From: Bacillus sp. CHD6a
GTDB taxonomy: Bacteria; Bacillota; Bacilli; Bacillales; Bacillaceae_I
Reading direction: 5' to 3'
Assembly: GCF_001293645.1 (NCBI RefSeq)
Contig: NZ_LBMD01000011.1
Coordinates: forward strand, 62,001 to 126,000
Length of the DNA stretch: 64,000 nt
The position numbers and the translations under genes are program-made. The notes beneath the pieces are model-generated. The model worked only from the letters and a program-made list of their open reading frames with translations, was not told the origin of the DNA and ran no database searches. Positions 57,643-64,000 of this stretch are shown here, in pieces; position 1 is the first letter of the stretch, and each line of letters begins with the position of its first letter.

Positions 57643-59550
57643 ATGTCAGAGATTAAGTTCTATTCTGAGTATGACATGGCTTGCGGGTGGGAACTAGATA
57701 AAGTTATTGAGACAATTAATAGTGAGTCCCTTGCTTCCGATTGGACTATTAAAGATTTATTAGATTTTCACAATATAATAAAGTACATAAGTATCAATAA
57801 GTTTAGAGACTATATAGTTCAAAAGACAAATATTGATATAAAAGTTTATGAGAAGAACATAAAAGAAAAAATCGGCATTTTCTTAGGTTGTCACAAAGAT
57901 AACATCCTAAAGCTATATGATGAAATTGACATAAATAAAACAGATGATTTTTTTGAAGTTCTTGATAGCCACAAGTTATATCAAAGAATTGAAATTAATA
58001 ATTTTAGACTATTTCTATATAAAGAAAATGTGGATATTTATATGGTACTTAAATTTAAGAGATTAACTGATTATTTCGATGAAGCAGTAAAAGAGGTATT
58101 ATTGTCAGACCCTAAGAATGCAGAGATTATCTTTTCAAAATTTTTAAAAGAAGATAACTTGAATTTACCACCATCTTTAAATGAAACAGATACAATAAAA
58201 TTGATTGATGAATATATTGATTCACCGCTTGTAAATCTAAACGAATTAATGAAAATTATCAACTTTCCAACAAATAAAGGGTTAAGTATACCTGATAAAA
58301 TCAAATTGCGTGCTAAGAGGAAAGCCAAAGATGAAGAAGGAAAAATATTTAATAACGGAATAGGTATTGAAACAGGATTAATGATTTCTTATCCGAAAGA
58401 TCAAGAAGAAGAAATATTAATTACTATGGATGGAAGAAAAGCAGATATTAAGGTAAGTCGAGATTGGATTGAAAGAAACTTAGATTATCCGACTTTATGG
58501 AACAATTTTATATATCTATTTGGATTTGTAGATGGAACTATGAGGTTAGATTTAGATTCAAAAAGAAGTGAATGTAGCGCTTTAGAGTCAGTTTTTAGAC
58601 AACAAGGAACACACTTGTATTTCCAATCTTCCTCATTTAATTACAAAGAAATGTTGTCTAGTGCTGAAATACATAGTTACGCTAATGTGTTAAATGTTCT
58701 TGGTGTAAGATTGGAAGAAATGATTGAATGGTTTTTTGATGACTATGTTGAAGTTGAATTTAGAATTTCTGATTTCATCGTTAAAATGCCGTCTAGGGAC
58801 GCTACGTATTTCGAAAAATGTAGAACTATTCTTCCTGAAATAGATAGAATTTTAAAACAGTATAATACTTTAGTAGAAGATGGAATAATAGACCAAGAAC
58901 TAATCCAAATGTCATCTTCAAGCTTTAAAACTAAAGATATTAAAACGTTTAATAAAAATAAGTATGTATACTCTTCGAGTGAGTGGTATCAAAATGCATC
59001 ATACTTATTGTTTTCAGACCAGAGTAGTATATTTTATTTACCGAATAAAAAAAGAAAATATGACAATTTTTTCAGCTTAATGGTTGCAGAAAAATTGACT
59101 AAAAGTGATTTTTTAGAATATCAATTGAAAAGGGTGCAATGGTTATTTGATAATAACTTAATCTGCGAGAATAACGCTGGACACATTGTATTTGTTGACC
59201 AGAAAATGATAATTGTTCTTAAGGAAATGTATTACAAAGAAGTAATGAGTTTTTGGCATTATCCTCAGGATTTACAAGCAAGTATTATAGAGTTAAGTAG
59301 TAAAAACCTCGTTGAATTTGAAACCAGCTTGTTTTCCAGAAATGAGCAAGACTATTTTGACTATTACCTCAATAAGTCAAGGTTTACCAATGGTCATGAC
59401 ATACGAAATAGATACTTGCATGGAACAAATACTAATGATGAGGAACAATACGAGAGAGATTACTACTTAATCCTAAAATTGTTTGTAATTATTGTTATCA
59501 AAATAAATGATGACTTGTGTATCAGAGAAAATCACAAAGATAACTCTTAA
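57643..59550 (+). CDS. Large protein with C-terminal HEPN-like RNxxxH motif, candidate abortive-infection effector
   Basis: 635-aa soluble protein with no transmembrane segments. The N-terminal two thirds are unassigned and helical. Near the C-terminus GHDIRNRYLHGTN gives Arg588-Asn-Arg-Tyr-Leu-His593, the R-x4-6-H layout of HEPN ribonucleases and DUF4209-like domains, followed by helices EQYERDYYLILKLFVIIVI. HEPN domains serve as RNA-cleaving toxins in many anti-phage systems. Good AAGGAGAGG site and an operator-like dyad upstream. The activity is inferred from one motif. Confidence 0.62.
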   Translation: MSEIKFYSEYDMACGWELDKVIETINSESLASDWTIKDLLDFHNIIKYISINKFRDYIVQKTNIDIKVYEKNIKEKIGIFLGCHKDNILKLYDEIDINKTDDFFEVLDSHKLYQRIEINNFRLFLYKENVDIYMVLKFKRLTDYFDEAVKEVLLSDPKNAEIIFSKFLKEDNLNLPPSLNETDTIKLIDEYIDSPLVNLNELMKIINFPTNKGLSIPDKIKLRAKRKAKDEEGKIFNNGIGIETGLMISYPKDQEEEILITMDGRKADIKVSRDWIERNLDYPTLWNNFIYLFGFVDGTMRLDLDSKRSECSALESVFRQQGTHLYFQSSSFNYKEMLSSAEIHSYANVLNVLGVRLEEMIEWFFDDYVEVEFRISDFIVKMPSRDATYFEKCRTILPEIDRILKQYNTLVEDGIIDQELIQMSSSSFKTKDIKTFNKNKYVYSSSEWYQNASYLLFSDQSSIFYLPNKKRKYDNFFSLMVAEKLTKSDFLEYQLKRVQWLFDNNLICENNAGHIVFVDQKMIIVLKEMYYKEVMSFWHYPQDLQASIIELSSKNLVEFETSLFSRNEQDYFDYYLNKSRFTNGHDIRNRYLHGTNTNDEEQYERDYYLILKLFVIIVIKINDDLCIRENHKDNS

Positions 59551-59626
59551 TTGTTTAGGTTTTATTTATAAAGTCAGTTTGTAAGTGTATATCACAAAAC
59601 AAACCAATTTCTGAGTGAGGTTTATG

Positions 59627-60499
59627 ATGGGAAAATTACTTATTATCTTATTAGTAACAATGTCTAGTATTCTTTCTACTACTTCAGTTTCAGCTGAGAA
59701 TAATTATGAAACTATTGAAAAAGAAGAGCTAATTACTAAAGAACAGTATAATCAACTGATTGATAACCTGAAATTAAACAATGTGACCAAAGAGCAGCTT
59801 TATGAACAAATTATAGAACAACAAAAGTTATTAACTGAAACTCAAAAAGAAAAGGTTACGGATATGTATCAATATATTAATTATGCGGCTACTTTACTAG
59901 GAATTATTGTAGCAATTGCATTAGCATTAATAGCTGAGACAGGTAGGAGAATAAAAAATGAGATCAAAAAACATCAAGCAAAGATAGACAAAGTACTTAG
60001 TTCGAAAGAATTTGATGATAAATTAAAGAAAATCGAAGATAGTATAATAGGATTTAATAAATATAAAGAAGACTCAGAAAGACAGATTACAGAATTAGTT
60101 GAATTAATTAATGAGTTAAACAATGATATAGGATTAGATAAGGTTAAGGGAAGTTTAAGTGGAGATGGCGAAAGTAAAGCAGAATTCCTAAAAGTAGAAG
60201 GTGAAAATGAATTTATATCTCCTGTTAAAAGAGTTACACGTGATTTGAAAACAATTCGACGCATTAAAGAGCTGAGTAACGGGCGTTGTGACTTATGTGA
60301 GCAATATGCTAATAGTATAAATATCCACCATATAGTACCTAAAGTAAGTGGAGGGGCAGATTCTGTTGAAAATCTAGCTTTGTTATGCGCTTCATGCAAC
60401 CACAGAATAGGTGATGGAACTAATATGAATAAAAGTGAATTAGAAAAAATAAAACTGGCAGCGGAAAAAAGATTGAAAAAATACTTTCCCGGTTCTTGA
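59627..60499 (+). CDS. Membrane-anchored HNH nuclease with extracytoplasmic N-terminal segment
   Basis: 290 residues from ATG 59627, 6 nt after GTGAGG. Residues 1-23 form a cleavable-looking signal peptide (LLIILLVTMSSILSTTSVSA); 24-83 a charged segment predicted outside; 84-105 one transmembrane helix (YINYAATLLGIIVAIALALIA); 108-200 a Lys/Glu-rich coiled coil; and 216-262 an HNH domain with Cys221/Cys224, His234-His235, NLALLCASCNHR and the second zinc pair. The nuclease is therefore predicted on the cytoplasmic side, tethered by the helix. This layout is unusual for an HNH protein and suggests sensing at the membrane. Confidence 0.78.
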   Translation: MGKLLIILLVTMSSILSTTSVSAENNYETIEKEELITKEQYNQLIDNLKLNNVTKEQLYEQIIEQQKLLTETQKEKVTDMYQYINYAATLLGIIVAIALALIAETGRRIKNEIKKHQAKIDKVLSSKEFDDKLKKIEDSIIGFNKYKEDSERQITELVELINELNNDIGLDKVKGSLSGDGESKAEFLKVEGENEFISPVKRVTRDLKTIRRIKELSNGRCDLCEQYANSINIHHIVPKVSGGADSVENLALLCASCNHRIGDGTNMNKSELEKIKLAAEKRLKKYFPGS

Positions 60500-60986
60500 T
60501 TAATTACAAAATGAAATGCAATTTAAATCTATTAATATCGCTTTTTTTTTTATAAACATTCAGTCTAACTTAGATTATCATTTGAAGTTTAAAACATTTT
60601 TCCGTATCTTAATATTTAGGTATAACACGTATTGAAAACACTCAAACAAGTAAAACCCCTTGGTATATTTACTTCTATAGACATACTATCCGAAATTGGT
60701 GCAACGAATAGCACGCGGGTTTTCAATTTATAGTAATTTGATTGCATATTGTTACAGCTATAACCCTTATACATTTTAAGTGGGCATTAGGCTTATGTGT
60801 ATTGTTTATCACTAGAAAATCCTATTTTCTTTTATTGAAGGTGGGATTTTTTGCTTGTTCAATTACAACTCATTAGGTATAATTCAGTTAACAACATTAA
60901 CAATCGTGAAGGCTTGCAATTAACAACCATGCTTGCAATTTATAATCCTTAAAAACTTAAATAAACCTTGATATATCAACATTCTC
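60500..60986. other. Right end of the island, non-coding
   Basis: AT-rich. Contains CAACGAATAGCACG (60703-60716), a near copy of 40841-40854; the direct repeat GCTTGCAATT (60912 and 60931); and TTAACAATCGTGAA at 60897-60910, related to the left-end repeats. A hairpin AAAATCC...GGATTTTTT lies at about 60816-60851. No gene. Confidence 0.55.
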
Positions 60987-61060
60987 AAACAATCCATGAT
61001 GGGCGGCGGCTTTACCATCGATAACCCGAACGCTATTGCCAACTGTGGGTGTGGTTCTTC
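60987..61060 (+). repeat. Right attachment-site repeat (attR)
   Basis: 74 bp identical to 39425-39498 apart from one base. Left of it the sequence is element DNA; right of it is the original 3' end of yutM. Confidence 0.93.
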
Positions 61061-61103
61061 GTTCCGTACCGCAACGGAAGCAGGAACGCCGGAAGAATGC
61101 TAA
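60987..61103 (+). pseudogene. yutM: Displaced original 3' end of yutM
   Basis: 38 codons, [20 protein letters not shown], then [18 protein letters not shown] and a stop, without a start. It is the end of the host gene that was cut off on integration. Differences from the element-supplied end (EA versus NT in the last residues, and several silent changes) show that the two have different origins. Confidence 0.93.
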
Positions 61104-61108
61104 ATAAA

Positions 61109-61142
61109 CTTGGATAGCCTCTCAGGTTATCCAAGTTTTTTG
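61109..61142 (+). terminator. Original terminator of yutM
   Basis: CTTGGATA-CCT / AGG-TATCCAAG stem followed by TTTTTT. It now stands behind the orphaned gene end. Confidence 0.88.
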
Positions 61143-61221
61143 CATTTATTTTCCAAAATTATGAAACCATCTACCTCTCCCAACCGTCTATATAGTTAGA
61201 TGAAAAAGAGGAGTGGTCACA

Positions 61222-61893
61222 GTGAAAGGTAAAAGAAGCATGAAAATTATTCTTTTGTCGGCGCTAGGATTTGCAAGTATAACAACAGCCTGTCAAGGAG
61301 TCGAAATACAGGCTAGTGGGTCATACCAATTTCATTCAACAAAACCTTCTAATCAATATGTACGTATGGCGATACCATCTAATACATTTTCCATAGATAG
61401 CAATGAAGTAAAAGAAATTACGGAAGTTAGTGCACAGTCGGTGGAAAAACCAACTGAAACTCCTCGAGAAGAGCCCCCAGCCGCTGAACCTGTTGACCAT
61501 AAAGAAGATGAGGTTGAAAATCAGGTGGAAACAGTTACTATTGGTGACTATACCTACCATAAGATCCTTGACGAGAGATTTAAAAGTGACATAACCATCG
61601 CAGAAAAGCATGGTGCCCATCTATATGGAATTCCGGAATCCGATGGATTTATGTTCTATCATGAGACAGAAGGGATTTTACTTTCCATGAGTACAGGTGC
61701 CGCGATGGCAGAGGTTGAACATGCTGAAGTATTGATAGATTATTTTTCTACAGAGGATTGGAAGGAGTATAGCGGACTAGTGGAGGGCATTAAGCACGTT
61801 CTAGAAACTGGGGAAGAGGTTAATGTAGATCTTGGGGATTATGTAGGATATTTTATCAGCCTTGATAATGGCAAGATTGTTGTCTTTTGGTAA
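61222..61893 (+). CDS. Exported lipoprotein-like protein of unknown function
   Basis: 223 residues from GTG 61222, 8 nt after GAGGAG. A hydrophobic signal (MKIILLSALGFASITTAC) has a plausible but non-ideal lipobox (TTAC). It is followed by a Glu/Pro-rich linker (EKPTETPREEPPAAEPVDHK) and a folded domain from about residue 115 (TIGDYTYHKILDERFKSDIT ... YVGYFISLDNGKIVVFW). Unrecognised. Host chromosome gene, ending in a strong terminator. Confidence 0.7.
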   Translation: MKGKRSMKIILLSALGFASITTACQGVEIQASGSYQFHSTKPSNQYVRMAIPSNTFSIDSNEVKEITEVSAQSVEKPTETPREEPPAAEPVDHKEDEVENQVETVTIGDYTYHKILDERFKSDITIAEKHGAHLYGIPESDGFMFYHETEGILLSMSTGAAMAEVEHAEVLIDYFSTEDWKEYSGLVEGIKHVLETGEEVNVDLGDYVGYFISLDNGKIVVFW

Positions 61894-61902
61894 ACTTATT
61901 AT

Positions 61903-61940
61903 ACGAGAAAAGCACCTTTCCTATTGAGAGGTGCTTTTTC
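61903..61940. terminator. Bidirectional terminator
   Basis: GAAAAGCACCT...AGGTGCTTTTTC stem between convergent genes. Confidence 0.88.
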
Positions 61941-61949
61941 TATGTTCAA

Positions 61950-62489
61950 TTATTTTGTACTCTTCCAGCGGTAGAAGAAACAAGCTCCCAAAACAAGTGC
62001 CAATCCAATAGTCCCGATTACGGCATTTTGTATGGAGAAGTTCGCGAATGGCTCTGGCTCTTTATCATTTGTGGGCTCCTTACCTTCTCCAAGCTCCTTC
62101 AGATCGGTCTGTGCATATGGTAGCTCTGCTGTTCTGGAACAAAGGTAGGTCGTATATTCTTCATCTTCCAAATGAGCATAGACTAAGTACTCTTTGTCTT
62201 TATGAAAATTAACCCCACATGCAGCGGAGTCCATGGCAGTGTAAATGACTACTTTCTTCGTGTCCACTCCTTTCCATGTTTTTGTCACACTCAATTTTAC
62301 TTCTGTTGTACTGTTGAATTTCTCATCAACTTCTAACACTTTTCCTGTGAATACGGCATCCACTTTTGCCAGTTCCTCTTGCGGTGTACCCGGTGGCAAG
62401 CAGGAACATGCGTAGCCTGTTAAGGAGGAGAACGGTAGGGATAGGATAGTGAGGAGAAAGGATAGGGCAACAACTTTGAAGAATTTCAT
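61950..62489 (-). CDS. NTR/TIMP-like cell-surface protein
   Basis: 179-aa exported protein. Signal peptide MKFFKVVALSFLLTILSLPF ends before a mature start YACSCLPPGTPQEELAKVDA, the Cys-x-Cys opening of netrin/TIMP-like domains. Then VFTGKVLEV, VTKTWKGVDTKKVVIYT and SAACGVNFHKDKEYLVYA. A C-terminal transmembrane helix (IGTIGLALVLGACFFYRWKS) anchors it. Bacterial members are uncharacterised; a role at the cell surface is inferred from topology. Confidence 0.8.
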   Translation of the reverse strand: MKFFKVVALSFLLTILSLPFSSLTGYACSCLPPGTPQEELAKVDAVFTGKVLEVDEKFNSTTEVKLSVTKTWKGVDTKKVVIYTAMDSAACGVNFHKDKEYLVYAHLEDEEYTTYLCSRTAELPYAQTDLKELGEGKEPTNDKEPEPFANFSIQNAVIGTIGLALVLGACFFYRWKSTK

Positions 62490-62842
62490 TTAGCTGATCA
62501 CCTCATTAGGTTTGTTACTAGTTTAGACGTAGAATGGTGGAGAAAGTTACAGGTTCGTTAAACTTGAGGGCTACCGAAAATGAAGAACAGATATTTTATA
62601 TAGGATAGTATATGAAGACAATTTGAACTGGGAAAACAGTTTGAAAGTGTCTTCATCCCATGCATGAAGACAATTTGAATACAGAAATCAGCTCTAAATT
62701 GTCTTCATCAATACTATGAAGACGATATCAGCACAAATATCAATTTGAAACTGTCTTCATCCACAATTCATTGCGCCCTTTCATAAAAAGGAAAAAACCA
62801 ACCCCTGTTCCCACAAGGGTTGGCTGCACCTTCATAGCCGGC
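62490..62842. repeat. Intergenic 52-nt repeat array (62614-62769)
   Basis: Three units with GAAGAC at 62614, 62666 and 62718, exactly 52 nt apart. Each has GAAGACAATTTGAA or its variant answered by GTGTCTTC or TTGTCTTC about 30 nt later. The keyword is related but not identical to the array at 9260. At 62795-62826 the arms AACCAACCC / GGGTTGG form the terminator of the minus-strand gene yumC. Confidence 0.85.
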
Positions 62843-63835
62843 TTAGAATAAACTAGTACTATGAAGCGGCTGTACTTTTGCTTTTGGATCGATATATGAT
62901 TTGGCGTTATTTACAGCAGTAGGTGCCTCGCCAAAGCCGCAAGCGATTAGTTTAACTTTTCCTTCGTAGGTGCAAATATCACCGGCAGCATAAATTCCGG
63001 ATATATTTGTTTCCATTTTGGAATTGACTACGATGGAATTCTTTTCGATTTCTAGTCCCCAATCTTTTATAGGACCAAGGGAGGAAACAAATCCATAGTT
63101 TACAATAACATCGTCAACATCCAACACTTCACGGTCTTCAGATTTCACTTTTTCAAGGACAACCTGATTGATTGCGTTATCGTCACCGATTAGTTCTTTC
63201 GGTACGTATGGGGTTTTAATTTCAACTTTTGAATTCAGTAATGTTTCCACACTGTGCTCGTGCGCACGGAACTTGTCACGACGGTGAACAAGGGTCACTT
63301 TTTCAGCAATCGGCTCAAGCATTAGCGCCCAGTCAACAGCAGAGTCACCGCCACCGAATACAACAACTTTCTTGCCTGCAAATTTATTCATATCGTCCAC
63401 AAAATAGTGGATGTTCTTGTTCTCATAATCTTTCGCGTTCTCAAGCTCTAGGCGGCGTGGTTGGAATGCGCCATTACCAGCAGTGATGATGACTGCTTTG
63501 GAATAGTGCGATTCTTTGTCCGTTACAATTTTGAACGTTCCGTCACCCATTTTTTCGAGTGTTTGAACGGATTGCTCAAGTGCAACCGTTGGCTCAAACT
63601 TGGCCATCTGTTCTTTTAGGTTGTTAATCAATTCTTGTGCACGGATTTTGGGAAATCCAGCAATATCGTATATGTACTTTTCGGGGTATAACGCGGATAA
63701 CTGTCCACCCAGTTGTGGTAGACTTTCAATGATTTTGACGCTTGCCTGCCTCATACCTCCGTAAAAAGCAGTGAATAAGCCGGTTGGCCCTCCACCGATG
63801 ATGGTGATGTCAAATACTTTTTGTTCTTCGCTCAT
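62843..63835 (-). CDS. yumC: Ferredoxin--NADP reductase (YumC)
   Basis: 330-aa thioredoxin-reductase-like FNR of Firmicutes. FAD-binding [44 protein letters not shown]-binding [27 protein letters not shown] and [14 protein letters not shown]. It lacks the CxxC of true thioredoxin reductases, as expected. It supplies or takes electrons between NADPH and ferredoxin/flavodoxin. GGGGGATAG precedes the ATG. In this order it follows yutM in the host, confirming that the island was inserted between them. Confidence 0.95.
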   Translation of the reverse strand: MSEEQKVFDITIIGGGPTGLFTAFYGGMRQASVKIIESLPQLGGQLSALYPEKYIYDIAGFPKIRAQELINNLKEQMAKFEPTVALEQSVQTLEKMGDGTFKIVTDKESHYSKAVIITAGNGAFQPRRLELENAKDYENKNIHYFVDDMNKFAGKKVVVFGGGDSAVDWALMLEPIAEKVTLVHRRDKFRAHEHSVETLLNSKVEIKTPYVPKELIGDDNAINQVVLEKVKSEDREVLDVDDVIVNYGFVSSLGPIKDWGLEIEKNSIVVNSKMETNISGIYAAGDICTYEGKVKLIACGFGEAPTAVNNAKSYIDPKAKVQPLHSTSLF

Positions 63836-64000
63836 CTGAATCTATCCCCCTAAACAATTGTTTACTTTCTTTCTTTATCATAGCATAATTTTCTCACAAA
63901 TTCTGTTTCAACCTTGGAAAAAGGGGAACATATACTGAAAATAGATAGAAATTTAGGAATTTTTGCACATAACCATTTGTTTTTTCCGAATATTTTAAAG
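63836..64000. other. Upstream region of yumC to window end
   Basis: AT-rich, without a recognisable gene; must carry the yumC promoter (minus strand) but no clear consensus was found. Confidence 0.4.

Noticed and set aside
39719-60499. Integrative conjugative element
   Set aside because: No relaxase, coupling protein or type IV secretion genes are present, so at most it is mobilised by another element.
39425-61103. Simple prophage explanation for the island
   Set aside because: No capsid, terminase, portal, tail, holin or lysin genes were seen; only integrase, resolvase and nuclease-type cargo.

Overview
The window comes from a low-GC Gram-positive chromosome of the Bacillaceae. Evidence: strong GGAGG-type ribosome binding sites, TTG/GTG starts, rho-independent terminators after most operons, spore genes (LytH, a CotS/YutH-type protein, a YhcN/YlaJ-type lipoprotein) and a gene order close to the Bacillus subtilis met-suf / yun / yut / thr / dapF / yumC region. 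No rRNA, tRNA or CRISPR array was seen.

Layout. 1-1.8 kb: end of a methionine ABC transporter (MetP, MetQ) and a YurZ-like AhpD-fold protein. 3.0-8.2 kb: the sufCDSUB Fe-S assembly operon. 8.3-13 kb: two membrane proteins on the minus strand and yunF/yunD/yunC-type genes. 13.2-18.4 kb: an HD-GYP protein, a lysine riboswitch controlling an NhaC-type carrier, and an NSS-family amino-acid carrier with its tiny MetS-like partner. 18.8-29.2 kb: lytH, lipA, a sporulation lipoprotein, yutD, DUF3055, an EAL protein, yutE, yutF, yutG, yutH and a 2-hydroxyacid dehydrogenase. 29.5-32.8 kb: the hom-thrC-thrB operon. 32.9-39.5 kb: NifU-like yutI, yuzD, yutJ, yuzB, a DUF2225 protein, a NupC-type nucleoside carrier, dapF and yutM (A-type Fe-S carrier). 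61.1-64 kb: host chromosome again, with a lipoprotein, an NTR/TIMP-like surface protein and the ferredoxin-NADP reductase yumC.

The accessory part is a genomic island of about 21.6 kb (roughly 39.5-61.06 kb) inserted in the 3' end of yutM. A tyrosine recombinase lies just inside the left end. A 74-bp stretch of yutM (one mismatch) is repeated at the right end, where it is followed by the original yutM 3' end and terminator. The element supplies a replacement 3' end, so yutM stays intact. The cargo is AT-rich and dominated by nucleases: an SF2 helicase with a PD-(D/E)XK nuclease (now split by an apparent 1-nt insertion) behind a small PD-(D/E)XK-like protein; a protein with five DNA-binding-like repeats and a C-terminal PD-(D/E)XK nuclease; another PD-(D/E)XK protein with a dyad over its promoter; a large protein ending in a HEPN-like RNxxxH motif; a membrane-anchored HNH nuclease; and several HNH genes, most of them broken. 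A serine resolvase and a remnant of a second one sit in the middle. I read it as a partly decayed defence/nuclease island. The helicase-nuclease module and the membrane-anchored HNH protein are the best candidates for undescribed systems.

The host part also carries unusual intergenic DNA. Three arrays with unrelated sequences share an exact 52-nt period and a dyad in each unit, and a fourth has a 21-nt period. There are several copies of a GC-rich Bacillus-type intergenic repeat and four copies of a GGGTCAGACCC palindrome.
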